A stretch of 64,000 nucleotides of DNA, from contig CAMRHE010000077.1 in NCBI GenBank assembly GCA_947044405.1, positions 1,488,001 through 1,552,000 on the forward strand. The letters are read 5' to 3'. A program made the translations under genes and the position numbers. This stretch comes from Leptodactylus fallax. Taxonomy: Eukaryota; Chordata; Amphibia; Anura; Leptodactylidae. The number at the start of each line of letters is the position of its first letter. Positions within the stretch are counted from its first letter, which is position 1. Below the pieces are notes generated by a model that worked only from the letters and a program-made list of their open reading frames with translations, was not told the origin of the DNA and ran no database searches. Positions 28,201 through 50,707 of the stretch are shown here, piece by piece.

Positions 28201-30099
28201 CCGATGTGGGAGTGATTTATTATCTGTAATTTCATTGCAGGGGAGAGTGATGACGGGAGGGGTACACAATGAGTGAGAGTAACAAGATGAATCAAGGGAA
28301 ATGTAGTTTGTCCACAGATTCACTGCATGTAAATAACAGTGATATAAGGAGCAGCAAGTAAAATAAAGCCAAGCAAAGGCTGCACAAGGGAACAGTGATT
28401 TCTTAGCACTGCTGTGGAGGTATTTGCAGATAATTTTTGGAAACTGGATAAGTACTTTAAGTAAAATACATCTTTGGCTGCTGAGACGGGAATGTGAGAA
28501 ATAGGTGGGTGGATCCAGCAGCTCATTCACAGGCATTATCTCTGCAAAGGCACCTATCTCCTCTCTCAGCTCCATGTATGCTGATTGGCTGGTGTCTCTT
28601 CACTGGACATAGTGAGCTATTTTTATCAGATTTGTGTTGATGATAACATAGGAGAAGGGAAAAGACATGCAAATGAGTTAACTCTTGTGACTCAGAATGG
28701 AGATGAGAGGAGAGAAGTGCTTGTGAAAAGATTATGCTTGTGTAGGACCACAGGTATTGTTTAGTATAAACATTGCATATATAAGACCAGATAGTACCAT
28801 AGATAGCATGAAAATATACAGGTGCATCTCAATAAATTAGAATATCTTTGAAACGTTTATTTATTTCAGTAATTAAATAAAAAAAGTGACCTCCTATATT
28901 TTCTAGATTCTTTACACACAGAGTGTTCTATTTCAAGTGTTTTATTTCTGTAAATGTTGATTATGAATTACAGGTAATGAAAACCCAAATCTAGGAAAAT
29001 TAGAATATTGTAAAAAAGTTCAGTATTGTAAATTCAGTGTGTCACCTGCCAAGGTTTCCTAAGCCTTTAAATGGTCCCTCAGTCTGGTTCAGTAGGACAC
29101 ACAATCATGGAAGACGCTGATTATGAACTGAATTAATGAAATGAATGAACGTTTCAAAGATATTCTAATTTAATGAGATGCACCTGTATATACATGGACA
29201 ATTGGGTAAGACTTTGTGCACATTTCTGATCCTCATGAGAAGTGTTGCTGAGTAACAACTGCCAGAAGCCCACACTATGTACCTGCCCCCTTGATCTGTG
29301 TAAACTTCAGATCAAGGTACAAACAAAATGGGGTGATTATCCCAAGAAAAAAAAAAAAGAACACTTTTGAAGGGTCAACAGAACGATGTCCCCAGGAAGA
29401 CCTTTTAAGCCATCTGTCTTCAACATGTAATGCATCCCCAAAGCTCAGAAAGTGTCTTTCAGTGTCTAAAACAGTCAATAAGCTTGGTGTAAGGAATATA
29501 AGTTAATTATTTAGTGCACATAGCACCAGAATTCTGGCACAGTTTAACAATAAATGTCCCCGGCTGCTGTCCAGACCAGCGGCCCCGGGGCTTGTGCTGG
29601 TGGAAGTCAGCAGTCCCATTATCAAGATCTATGTTTTCTCTCAATAAGCGACAACATTCTTGTTTCCACCCGTACAGACCTAGTAAATTCACTGATAAAA
29701 AAAAAATAAAAATAAAAAAATAAAGCACCTAGATAGAAATGTTGGATTGATGCATAATTCGGCAAACAGTTATGTCTCAGGCAGATATGCAAATGATAAC
29801 AGGTGTCGCCTTGATGTGAAGGGATTTGGAGGTCTCTGGTCTCATGATTGCTGGGGGTCCCAGAGGTCAGAACTCCAATGATCAGATACAAGTCATTATG
29901 TGGGGAAGTGTCTGGCGTGGAACAACCACGTTAAGTTAATAGAAGAATGGTCCAACATAGGTTGGATTAAAATAGCACATAACTTACTGACCTCAAGTTC
30001 CAGTACTGGCTCTCCTGACTGGGTGTCGGCATCTGTGCAAGTGATGAGCAATTCTGTGGGGCGTGCCATTGTGTCACATTGTAGCCCACTGCTCTCCAT
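7121..30099 (-). CDS. CARF: CARF, calcium-responsive transcription factor (ALS2CR8 family), 14 coding exons
   Basis: CARF is a nuclear DNA-binding transcription factor, known in mammals for binding a calcium-response element of the BDNF promoter. Coding exons in transcript order: 30099-29992, 27557-27444, 27175-27082, 25670-25532, 23625-23541, 22295-22106, 21968-21848, 19578-19435, 16946-16716, 15252-15090, 13880-13805, 12917-12802, 9179-8708, 7236-7121. All introns have GT/AG ends, phases agree at every junction, and the sum is 2169 nt (722 codons plus stop), close to the roughly 725 residues of the human protein. The conserved ALS2CR8 core (about residues 180-470) carries [29 protein letters not shown] and [19 protein letters not shown] serine/acid-rich tail follows. 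The start Met opens [11 protein letters not shown]. It is the first Met in an exon whose acceptor is at 30110, so a 5' non-coding exon is expected further upstream. Exon boundaries come from splice signals and remembered homology, not from transcripts. Confidence 0.93.
7468..8042. mobile_element. 575-bp near-palindromic TTAA element in the last CARF intron
   Basis: The two halves are inverted copies of each other. The left starts TTAAAGAGGACCTTTCACGT and the right ends with its reverse complement. TTAA lies at each end, fitting piggyBac or Kolobok-type insertion; the family cannot be fixed without a transposase. The interior repeats GGAACGCCC motifs in both orientations. The same element recurs at 30.3-30.9 kb. 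Confidence 0.85.
8039..8100. mobile_element. Abutting half of a TTAA-type element
   Basis: Immediately after the palindrome at 7468-8042, sharing its TTAA, a related terminus reads TTAAAGAGGACCTGTCACCT. No matching right end is recognised downstream, so this is a solo half or a degraded copy. Confidence 0.5.
8708..9179 (-). CDS. CARF: CARF penultimate coding exon with four 19-residue repeats
   Basis: This 472-nt exon, the largest of the gene, begins in phase 0 ([12 protein letters not shown]) and ends after one base of a codon (PTI + G). Positions 8940-9167 encode four tandem 19-residue units with the core [14 protein letters not shown]. The third and fourth units carry SSDG in place of SPDG. 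The remembered human protein has only one such unit (YTSPDESPAVVSVN), so the array looks like a lineage-specific expansion. The rest of the exon encodes an acidic stretch and [20 protein letters not shown], which matches the conserved C-terminal motif of the family. Confidence 0.9.
9180..10800. other. CARF intron sequence, mostly unremarkable
   Basis: This is the upstream part of the intron between the CARF exons at 12.8-12.9 and 8.7-9.2 kb. It holds the SINE tail at 10.2 kb and worn repeat pieces (for example near 9830-9900). No other feature is supported. Confidence 0.5.
10225..10275 (+). mobile_element. SINE tail fragment
   Basis: GAATATGTTGCACTATATAA + ATAAAATG followed by (ATT)n matches the end of the tRNA-headed SINE. 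No head is seen. Confidence 0.5.
10858..11100. repeat. C-rich tandem repeat, about 35-38 bp units
   Basis: Units built on CCGCACAAACC + GCATTCCCCATAACCCCCAA repeat about seven times with varying C runs. They run straight into 31-bp units at about 11105, with which they share the CCCATA segment. Confidence 0.85.
11105..11312. repeat. 31-bp minisatellite, inverted, about 6 units
   Basis: Units read TAATGTCCCACCGTAGCCCC + TGCACACAGTA, the reverse complement of the array at 342-1216. A palindromic core follows at 11326-11630. Confidence 0.85.
11326..11630. repeat. Palindromic core next to a 31-bp array
   Basis: ATTATACTCTGGGGTCTTTTC and ACTTACCTCTCC on the left are mirrored by GGAGAGGTAAGTAACATTGT and GATCATTATACTCTGGG on the right. 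The centre holds GGACGTCAC, CATAATGACGCC and GTGACGTC. The same core occurs in the hAT-like elements at 17.2 and 22.5 kb. Confidence 0.75.
12431..12669. mobile_element. Short TTAA MITE
   Basis: Left TTAAAGGAGCTATAG and right GGCATAACACCTTTAA are imperfect inverses with TTAA at each end. The inner arms share a TGTAGC/ATTCTGA motif in opposite orientation. It lies in the CARF intron between the exons at 12.8 and 9.2 kb. Confidence 0.6.
13930..14000 (+). mobile_element. SINE body/tail fragment
   Basis: TTTAGATTGTGAGCCCTTTA + TGGGACAG ... CACTATATAAGGAATAGAAATAAATAAAT is a short relic of the SINE 3' half, about 50 bases from the CARF exon at 13805-13880. Confidence 0.55.
14331..14652. mobile_element. 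TTAA-type element, right end worn
   Basis: It starts TTAAAGAGGACCTTTCACCA and contains inverted arms around GGAATTTTTTCTTTAG...CTAGAGAAAAAATTCC and CTGTCAGGTGGG...CCCACCTGACAG. Related copies are at 21.5-21.8 kb and 34.5-34.8 kb. Confidence 0.6.
15441..16626. mobile_element. DNA element with TACCG...CGGTA ends and GACTATAAGACGCACC motif
   Basis: Left TACCGGACTATAAGACGCAC and right GTGCGTCTTATAATCCGAAA + AATACGGTA are inverted termini. Inner copies of GACCATAAGACGCACC occur near both ends. The interior includes the dispersed block with GTATTGCAGTCTATGG and a GC-rich stretch with inverted GCCCGCGATCAGACTGATCGCGGGC. Superfamily not assigned. Confidence 0.65.
17155..18585 (+). mobile_element. 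hAT-like non-autonomous element with palindromic core and 31-bp minisatellite
   Basis: Ends are CAGGGGTTGGCAACC and GGTTGCCTACCCCTG, flanked by a perfect 8-bp duplication ATATACAG (17147-17154 and 18586-18593), diagnostic of hAT transposition. Inside, in order: a short hairpin on CAGTTTCGATCGGACC, a palindromic core of about 365 bp bounded by TATTATACTGTGGGG, about 14 copies of a 31-bp tandem repeat, and a unique-looking spacer. No transposase frame is present. It lies in a CARF intron, on the strand opposite to transcription. Confidence 0.85.
17697..18140. repeat. 31-bp minisatellite inside the 17.2-18.6 kb element, about 14 units
   Basis: Units read CTATGGGACATATACCGTGT + GCAGGGGCCAC. Two longer units at 17705-17830 contain GAGGATAACACAG and are duplicated as a 62-bp pair. 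Confidence 0.9.
18594..19434. other. CARF intron sequence without visible features
   Basis: AT-rich intron between the hAT-like element and the CARF exon at 19435. No repeat, palindrome or coding signal stands out. Confidence 0.5.
19830..20625. mobile_element. Related element, inverted, with AAATAAGACC/ACACGGTA end
   Basis: It ends GTCTTATTTTCGGAGAAACACGGTA, and holds an inverted GCCCACGATC...GACCGTGGGC palindrome, the TGCAATACGTTGTATAGCAGTG block and a poly-A run, in the reverse order of the 15.4-16.6 kb element. The left boundary is approximate. Confidence 0.5.
20630..20920. repeat. Dispersed repeat block with GTATTGCAGTCTATGG
   Basis: It shares GCAATACAGTTGTATTGCAG, TTGCAGGTTCAAGCCCC and AGTACAACTGGCCCC with blocks at 1.3-1.5, 15.6-16.1, 20.0-20.5, 31.9-32.1 and 37.1-37.5 kb. 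Confidence 0.6.
21500..21832. mobile_element. Copy of the GAGGACCTTTTACC-type element, inverted
   Basis: It ends GGTAAAAGGTCCTCTATAGG and carries the shared internal arms (AGAAAAAAAATTCCAAC, CTGACAGTACAGAGTCTAGA, ATGCTATCTAGA-like). The far end is not clearly defined. It lies next to the CARF exon at 21848-21968. Confidence 0.5.
22456..23401 (-). mobile_element. Second copy of the minisatellite-bearing hAT-like element, inverted
   Basis: The left end CAGGGGTAGGCAACCTTTTT matches, as reverse complement, the right end of the 17.2-18.6 kb copy. Shared internal blocks occur in reverse order: the subterminal GCGTGCCGATTTCGATTAA, about 10 units of the 31-bp repeat, the palindromic core, then the TTTCGATCGG hairpin region. 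The right end is worn (GGGGTTGCAG). The flanks ACCTATAC (22448-22455) and ACCTTTAC (23402-23409) differ at one base, consistent with an old 8-bp duplication. Confidence 0.75.
22552..22868. repeat. 31-bp minisatellite inside the 22.5-23.4 kb element, about 10 units
   Basis: Units read TATTATGTCCCATAGCGGCC + CCTGCACACGG, the inverse of the array at 17.7 kb. Confidence 0.9.
24290..24680. repeat. Tandem repeat of about 60-65 bp, five worn units
   Basis: Units contain CCTCTTAGAGGATAGCTTTA + TACAAACAGGGGCTGTGTTTACATTG. The array begins near GAAACGCGTTGAGG and loses similarity near 24660. It lies in the CARF intron between the exons at 25.5 and 23.6 kb. Confidence 0.75.
26098..26440. mobile_element. 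Palindromic MITE-like repeat in a CARF intron
   Basis: It carries the same type of arms as the 44.3 kb repeat (ATCCCCTATCCACAGG, AAGTGTCAGATCGCTC, GGAGGACTGATAG-like). Short open frames across it come from the fold-back structure and are not genes. Confidence 0.45.
26653..26912 (+). mobile_element. tRNA-headed SINE
   Basis: The head GGTGGCTCAGTGGTTAGCAC carries a tRNA A box, and CGTTCAAATCC is a B box. The body holds GGAGTTTGTATGTTCTTCCC and TTAGATTGTGAGCC. The tail is GTTGCTATATAAGTAAATAAATAA. This is the common amphibian tRNA-SINE layout. It is in a CARF intron on the opposite strand. Confidence 0.8.
27944..28460. mobile_element. Palindromic TTAA element in a CARF intron
   Basis: TTAAAGGGGTTATCAAGCTTCC at the left pairs with the inverse of GGAAACTGGATAAGTACTTTAA at the right. 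Inner arms repeat GCTTGGCTTTATTTTACTTGC and its complement, and AATCTGTGGACAAACTACAT and its complement, so most of the element folds back. TTAA occurs at both ends. Confidence 0.8.
28819..29186. mobile_element. Non-autonomous Tc1/mariner-type element with TA duplication
   Basis: The terminal inverted repeats CAGGTGCATCTCAATAAATT (left) and AATTTAATGAGATGCACCTG (right) are flanked by TA at 28817-28818 and 29187-29188. The repeat extends inward through GAATATCTTTGAAACGTT. The interior is AT-rich with no open frame of note. It lies in a CARF intron. Confidence 0.88.
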
Positions 30100-30204
30100 T
30101 TCTGTGTGTCCTATGGATATATATAGAAAAAAATAGATAATATAAAACATCAAAATATGATCTTAATGCTCCTGTGCATGACTGTATTATAGTCATTTAA
30201 TTAG

Positions 30205-30268
30205 TGTCAAGGTCAAAGCGCTGTGGAATATGATGGCGCTATATAAGTAAGCATAATAAATAAACAAA
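30205..30268 (+). mobile_element. SINE tail fragment
   Basis: GCGCTGTGGAATATGATGGC + GCTATATAAGTAAGC matches the tail of the SINE at 26.7-26.9 kb. The head is missing. Confidence 0.6.
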
Positions 30269-30303
30269 CTGGAGCCTGACCCAAGATATAAGGAATGTAA
30301 ACT

Positions 30304-30903
30304 TTAAAGAGGACCTTTCACGTCCTCATGTATATGCGGTTTTACATACCGCTAGAAAGCCGACAGCGCGCTGAATTCAGCGCACTGCCGGCTTTTGCCG
30401 GTATGTGCCCCGGGGCTGGAGATATCGGCAGTCGTAGTTTCACGGTTCACTGTCAGAAGGGCGTTCCTGACAGTCTAGCTGCGCTGTGAGGAACGCCCTC
30501 CCTGACTGTGCTCGTCCATAGCACTGTACTGGGGGGGGGGCGTTCCTCAAAAGCTCAGCGTCATCACTGGACTGTAAGGAACGCCCCCTCTCTCAGTCTT
30601 CGTCCATAGTGCTGTCCTGTCAGAGGGGGCGTTCCTTACCACCCAGTGATGACGCTGAGCTGTGAGGAACGACCCCAAGTACAGGGCTATGAACGAGCAC
30701 AGTCAGGGAGGGTGTTCCTCACAGCCCAGCTAGACTGTCAGGAACGCCCTTCTGACAGTGAACGGTGAAACTTACACCGCCGATATCTCCAGCCCCGGGG
30801 CACATACCGGGAAAGCCGGCAGTGCGCTGAATTCAGCGTGCTGTCGGCTTTCTAGCGGTATGTAAAACAGCATATACATGAGGACATGAAATGTCCTCTT
30901 TAA
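30304..30903. mobile_element. 600-bp near-palindromic TTAA element, second copy
   Basis: It is the same family as the element at 7.5-8.0 kb: TTAAAGAGGACCTTTCACGT at the left, its inverse at the right, and a GC-rich interior with repeated GGAACGCCC. It lies upstream of the CARF start-codon exon, within the presumed first intron. Confidence 0.85.
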
Positions 30904-31489
30904 GTAATGACTATACATCAGCAGTATGTCAAACAGTCACTTTCTCCAATCACTGGACCCTCCACAGATCCTGAAATGAAGAGGCTGCTGCGCTGGTTTA
31001 GTGCTGGACCTTTCACGTTTTTTTTCCAGAAAAGTCTATGGGACAGACGAAAGACACTTGGCCGTTTCCATCAGCCTTATACTCTGAATGGTGTGGAAGT
31101 GTGCACAATTCAGGGCCCCATACTAGTGATCTGGGGGTGTCTTATTGGTGGAGCTCCCAGGTATCATACATTTATCACCTGCCTTGTGCTTAGGTGATAA
31201 ATGTCTTTTCTTGTATGAACCTTTACAATTATTTTGCATAAACAGCACTTTAATAACAGAGATGTAAAGCGGCAAGAACACATACCTCAGACTTGTAGCC
31301 TATTGCGCGAGAAGGGCTAATCCCATGTGCCTACTGTGCAAGCAGATGTGTCAGGAGTGCAGTGTTGACTGAGTTTAGTGTGCCAATGCGTTATTATGTA
31401 CTTGCACTATGCTCATTTCACTTTAACTAGTGCAGGCTACCACAAGGTCAGTGTTCTAGTGCTTTCTGGAAGTTTCATCGAGCAGTAAC

Positions 31490-32125
31490 TTCTTAACCCC
31501 TTCCCGCCAGAGGAATTTTTCAATTTTCGTTTTTGAAACCCCGTCTTCCAAACCCCATAACTTTTTTGATTTTCTATTCATAGAGCCATATGAGGTCTTA
31601 ATGTTTGTGGGACAAATTGTTCTTCATGATGCTACCATTTATTATTCTGTACAATGTACTAGAGAGTGGGAAAAAAATTCAGAATGGGTTAGAATTGGAG
31701 AAAAAGTGCATTTGTGCGACTTTCTTAAGGGCTTCGTTTGTATAGCGTTCACTCTACAGCCAAAATGGCATGTCACCTGTATTCTATGTTTCATACTATT
31801 CCGGGGATACCAAATTTATATAGTTTTATTTACATTTTAACCCCTTAAAAATCTAAAACGCTGCAAGAATTTTATTTTTTTTTTTTATAAAAGTCGCCAT
31901 ATTCTAACTTTTCTATATTTCCATGTGCAGGGATGCATAGGGCGTTTTTTCATGCGGGGCCAGGCGTACTTTTTGATCACTTTTTATCCAAATTTTTATC
32001 AGAGATGAAACAGCGAACATAGGGATACCTAATGTGTATGTGTAATTTTTAAAAAATTTTTATATGTATTCTAGGGAAACGGGGGTGATTTGAACTTTTA
32101 TGGGGGTTTTTTTTTTAGATTTTTT
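31490..32125. repeat. Dispersed repeat of the same family, upstream of the CARF start-codon exon
   Basis: It begins AACCCCTTCCCGCCAGAGG, runs through CCATAACTTTTTTGATTTTC and GCGGGGCCAGGCGTACTTTT, and ends in a T-rich stretch. Segments match 15.5-15.9 and 36.7-37.3 kb. Confidence 0.6.
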
Positions 32126-33354
32126 TTGGAGCAGGAATGGCTCCCTACTTAAATGGTCACTAACTTTTCAGACATCTTAGTCTCATTTAATAGACCATGC
32201 GATTGTGGACCAATACGTAATGCACTTTAATTTAAAATGTTGCTGCTTTTTGCCTGAAAAACCTCTCTAAAGTTCCTGCTACTAGATATCTCCCGTCTAG
32301 CCAGAGGCATAACTTAAGGCTTCTGGAACTCAATGCAAAATATGTAATGGGAACCCCACTTATCATGTGCTATCTATAATACTGGTGTCTTCTTGTTGTG
32401 GAGAGGCCCTTGGGCTCCTGAGACTCCAGAGAGCGATAGTGATTGCTACCCTTGCCCCCCCATAGTTACACCCCTGCTTCTAGATCATTTGCAGTTCACT
32501 CCCTGTTGTTAGGGAAGTTTTGTCTCCATAAATGCAAGACGTGTGAGTGGAGGGGGAAGTTCTTCTCTGTCTTCACAGTGAATGCAGATGGGAGGGCCTA
32601 ATTCTCCTCACAGCCTAACTAATCATATGCTAGTATAATAATAGTTGCAAGTTAAATTTATGTATGAGATAGCCAAGATGACTGTCTATAAAATGATGGT
32701 AGTCTCGCGTTCAGAGCTGTAGTGGATGGTGAGATATGGAGCCTGAAAGTCAAAAGTTCTAAACATTGTTACCCTTTTTGCTTGTCAGGGTACTTCTGGC
32801 TGCTTGTGTGGTTACAGATGGGATATTATTCACAGGCAGCAAGCAGCTTTCCTGACTGTGCTCATAGATTACTCTTTTCCTGTCTCAGGCCTGCATGTAT
32901 TAGCCCTGTACAGTTCAATATTCCTGCATCTCCTATATTATGGCCACTTGGGCTTTTCTCATATATTTATTTGCTTTTGCACAGTTGTTCCTGGCAGAAT
33001 TACATGTAAAACTAGAAACAGTATTAGTAGTAATGGATAGGGGAGGGGGCAGACTGCTACTTATTGTACGCACCCCCTGCCTCAGAGACAAATGCAAATA
33101 AGCTGTAGCCATAATTTGATTATTAGCAGCAGAAAAACTGAAAGGACATCATGTAAGAAGGGTTATACAATCATAGAACAGATTTCCCAGCAAGAACCTG
33201 CACATATTTAATCTTTTTATGAAAACTCAGATACCCTTTAAAGGGGGTATCCAGTATTTTTTAAAATATAGACCAAACAGCAGAAAGCATCAATACAAAA
33301 CACTTCCTAATATATATCCTATTTAAATTCAGAACTACTTATCTGATTTATTTT

Positions 33355-33750
33355 CAGGTCATTGACCACATCGTGACGTTTCACTATGTGGCCAACATTC
33401 ACCATCCAACCTGACGGAACTGGAGAGGATCTGCAAGGAAGAATGGCAGAGGAGCTGCAAATCCAGATGTGAAAAACTTGTTGCCTCATTCCCAAGAAGA
33501 CTCAAGACTGTACTAGCTCAAAAGGAAGCGGCTTCTACTCAGTACTGAGCAAAGGCTCTGAATACTTATGGCCATGTGATATTTCAGTTTTTCTTTTTTA
33601 ATAAATTTACAAAAATATCTACATTTCTGTTTTTTTTTTCTGTCAAGATGGGGTGCTGAGTGTACATTAATGAGAAATAAAATGAACTTTTTTGCTTTTA
33701 GCAAAGAGTGAAAAATTTAAAAGGGTCTGAATACTTTCCGTACCCACTGT
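33355..33750 (+). mobile_element. 3' end of a second Tc1-like transposon (5' truncated)
   Basis: A decayed transposase C-terminus is followed by the 3' flank typical of fish and frog Tc1 elements: GCAAAGGCTCTGAATACTTATG, a T-rich stretch, TTAATGAGAAATAAAATGAA and the terminal repeat ending AATACTTTCCGTACCCACTG. No left terminal repeat is present, so this is a fragment. Confidence 0.75.
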
Positions 33751-34134
33751 ATGTTTTAATTATCTTTATTTTCACTGGGCCCATGTTAAAAAAAAAAAAC
33801 ATACAACTCTGTCATTATATTTTGTGCTATACAATAGCAGCTTTTTCCGACAAATCATTACGATTACGGAAATACCATATTTTTATCGGTTTTATTGTGT
33901 TACCACTTTTACTAAATCAAATGCCATTTTGCAAAAAATAAACAATTTGCCTGGGATCACAGTATTCAGATGTCCATACCTTTTTTTTTTTTTTTGACAG
34001 AGCTATATGAGGGTTCTTTTTTGGTGGGACAAGTTGTAGGGTTTTTTGGTACCATTTTATATTGCTTTTTTGGATAGGAGGAGAGGTGAGGCAGAGATAA
34101 TAGAAGTGCTGCTTGAAATGGAAATACCTGTTTA

Positions 34135-34485
34135 GGCTGGGGCCCCACGTGGCATAAATCCTGCAGTTTGCCTGCAGCGGAAACACCATGAAAAAAACGC
34201 TGCGTTTTAGAGTCACAGCAAAGTGGATGAATCCCATCCCCACTTTGTGGAAAAATACATGCAGCGGAAACGCAGCAATTTCCAAAACATTGCGGTTTTA
34301 GAATTTGCAGCATGTCAATTATACCTACGGAAAAGCCGGCGGTTTCCCTATAGGTATAATTGAAGCAGAAATTCTGAAGAGGAAACTTCTGCAGACTTTC
34401 TGTGAAAAGCATTGTGGGAAAAACAGCATTGTTGTTTTTCCCACAGCACTTTTTTTACTGCAGGACACTACGTGGGGCCTTAGCC
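34135..34485. mobile_element. Palindromic element with GGCTGGGGCCCCACG ends
   Basis: Left GGCTGGGGCCCCACGTGGC and right CTACGTGGGGCCTTAGCC are inverted repeats. Inner arms include AATTGACATGCTGC/GCAGCATGTCAATT-like and GGAAACGCAGC pairs. Flanks TTA and ATA hint at a 3-bp target, as in PIF/Harbinger elements. It lies upstream of the CARF start-codon exon. Confidence 0.5.
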
Positions 34486-34489
34486 ATAA

Positions 34490-34760
34490 AGAGGACCTTT
34501 CACCACCTCCGCCAAGTCCAGCTCTTTGCATCATTTAGCAACTGCTGCTCCACTAATTCCAGCGCCGGAGGAATTTTTTCTCTATCCCCCCCACTGTTCC
34601 CAAGCAATCAATGCTGTTAGTTTTGGGGCCCGATATGCTATTTAGGCTCTGTACTGTCAGGAGGACGATGTCAGGCAGGACCCAGGGAAGGGGTATGATT
34701 CTGAGCTCTGGAGCATGCCCCCTTTGCCTGCTCCTGAATGCCACCACCCACCTGTAAATT
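34490..34760. mobile_element. Copy of the GAGGACCTTTCACC-type element
   Basis: It starts AAAGAGGACCTTTCACCACC, followed by GGAGGAATTTTTTCTCT and CTCTGTACTGTCAGGAGG, as in the 14.3 kb copy. The right terminus is lost. Confidence 0.5.
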
Positions 34761-35399
34761 ACCTCTTATTCACCAAGTGGGCAGTAAACTTTCGATTTTT
34801 ATTAGATGAAATATAACATCTAACCTCACAGGGACCATATCTTTTGAACAGGTTTGTGATGGTAATTTTGCAGTAGAAAATGCTGCCGAAGGTTCCAGTG
34901 TTTTGCTGTGATATTACAAAATCCTCTCAATTCCTGCAGAAAAACTAGTTTTTAAATCCTCGGCGGGTCAATTTAGGATGCAGATTTTGATATTTTATCT
35001 GAACTGGGGGTAACCTGAAACAAAACTGCAATTTCAACAAAATCTACAGCAAGTCAAAAAAAAAAACCCCACACAACTTAACTTGTTTTTTTTCTTGGTG
35101 CAGACACTCACAGTGGATCAGTGTTGTATGGTTACAGTAGGATAGGTAAGGACATGTACAGTGACTGCTGTTTTACAACACACTGGAGGGAGGTTTTTCC
35201 AACAATTTTTACCTGCAAAACATATAAGTGATGGCAGTCTGCTGATCGGCTGTCACTGCCTGTCTTAGCCCTAACAGAGGACTCCAGTGCAGTCACCTAC
35301 TGTGTAACCCATACAGCCATGACATAATTCAGAGTCCTTCCCCTTTAATAACAAATCTTGCATGGCTGTCAGCAGCCTGTAGAGCAGTCATATATATAC

Positions 35400-36102
35400 T
35401 ACAACAAGGAGCTTCCGTCTGCGCCAGATCCCACTGAGCACACAGCACCGCCATATTAGAAGCTGCTAAACAATAAGCTAATAATTCAGGGTGCAGGTCG
35501 TGTATTCCCGCCGCCACTTTGCCCCCCAGGTCACCACACTACGCCGCCAGAGCGCAACCCCACTCACTGCCCTGCACGCCGCTCTATAAAGGGGGAGGGG
35601 TGGGACCCAGCCACCAAGAAGAGAAAATTCAAAACGAGTCTACTCAACCTCGTCTTGGCTTTCGCAGGCACCACCATGGAGACCAGGACACTTGCGCATG
35701 CGCACACTAACAAAAGCCTGCCAGCCTTAGTCCTTCGCGGCTTCCGTAGAATCGTGGAACGCAACCCGGATATGGGTTATACATCCCGGAAACAAAAATG
35801 GAACGCAACTCTTGTTTATTAGTAGGATATAAAGTGTAAAAACATAATCAACGTTTATGGCCATTAGCTTAATAGTACAGACACGTTGCTTCAAACTCGT
35901 GGAATGAGCGCAGAATGAATAGGAATACTGTCACTTTAAGGGCAGACCCGACGAATTAATAGAACTCGACGCGCTCGGCTAGCAGGCATGCTCCGTGTAA
36001 CACGTGGTTAGTCTGTGCCGATCAGCCCTGGGTTGGAGTGTTTGGTGTAGTACCCGGCTTGTGTTCGTCGAGTGAGCGTGGTCTGCGGAGACAACCCCTG
36101 CA
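35400..36102. promoter_or_regulatory. Shared CARF/WDR12 5' region, probable bidirectional promoter
   Basis: WDR12 starts at 36103 on plus and CARF is transcribed from upstream on minus, so their promoters must lie close together. The stretch has more CpG than its surroundings (for example CGCGGCTTCCG near 35735 and GACGCGCTCGG near 35970), no mobile element, and no obvious TATA box just before the WDR12 start. A non-coding CARF first exon is expected in or near this stretch, but I cannot place its donor with confidence. The assignment is inference from gene layout and base composition. Confidence 0.55.
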
Positions 36103-49568
<13,466 letters not shown>

Positions 49569-50300
49569 CCAGGGCAACGTGGACTGAAGAGAATTTTATC
49601 GCTGCTACAAGATGTTGTAAAGCTGTTTGGCAAACTGGTCATTTTTAATACTATATTTGTACAGAAAAAAAAATTTATGCAGTTTTCTAAGACACCAACT
49701 TTCAAGGGTTGTCACTGCAATTGTATGCCCAGTCCTTATACTTTCACTTTTTTTAATTATTCTTATGGCAAAATGTGACCAGAGTTGCCATTTATTATCT
49801 GTATGCTATGCAAACAGAAGTCGCTATATCTGACCCCCAGTAGTCTTAGAAGGATTAAGCAGAAATACAGTGGAGGTAACCTGTACAATACATCTGCATT
49901 TATAATGGTCATGTATTAAGCTGTCACAATCTAAATATATTGTAACTGAGTGACCTGGTGCCTTAATCCTATAATGGACTTGTTCTATTCTATGCTGAGA
50001 ATATTAAAGGGGTATTCTTACAACCAACTTCTATCACTTTTCAACAGAATAGGCCATAAATGTCTCATCCTTGGGGCCCTACCATTCACTGAACAAAGGG
50101 TGCCAAACCCCCTGTTAATCATGACTGCAGTGGATGGTGAGGTGGGTGAAGCATGTCCATTGCCATGCCAATTTAAAGTATATGGGACGAATGGAGATGG
50201 CTGAGTGTTGTAGTCCCACAGACCTTGAATGGAACTACATATTCAATTCAAACTCCTTAGTACAATATGGAGGAACCCTTTCTTAGTAATTGTGGGGCCC
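49569..50300 (+). other. WDR12 3' untranslated region and downstream
   Basis: Sequence after the WDR12 stop is AT-rich and without coding signal. No canonical AATAAA is evident in the first 700 bases. ATTAAA near 49998, inside a TTAA-type repeat half (TTAAAGGGGTATTC), is the best candidate signal. The end of the transcript cannot be fixed. Confidence 0.4.
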
Positions 50301-50707
50301 CCAGCCCCACTGTGGATAGTTATTTGTTATGACAATGACCATTTTTAAGTACCTGTAATATAAAATTAATTTTGTCAGTACAAAATCAGGTTTATAGTTT
50401 AAGTTGACAAATGATAAATTTTAATAGCAGGACAAATCTATTAGTATAGAGGAATTACCTCCGTGTGTTACTGTGAAAAATAAGAAACTTAAGTTGTGTA
50501 GTCCCCTAGACTAGATCTCAGAACCAGCATTTAGCTTGGTTGTAGCATTGGCTGAAGAATAAGTATACATGAACCATATTATTTCTATACCTACATGTAA
50601 GACTTCAGCTCACTATTCTTGAATGTTCCCTTAGATCTCTAAGACACTACACTGTTGCAGAAGATAAATTACAAATACATATGTCCACATTTCACATCCC
50701 ACTAGAC

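Noticed and set aside
28147..28575. 142-codon minus-strand frame at 28.1-28.6 kb
   Set aside because: It lies almost wholly within the palindromic TTAA element at 27944-28460, and the antisense arm gives a matching frame.
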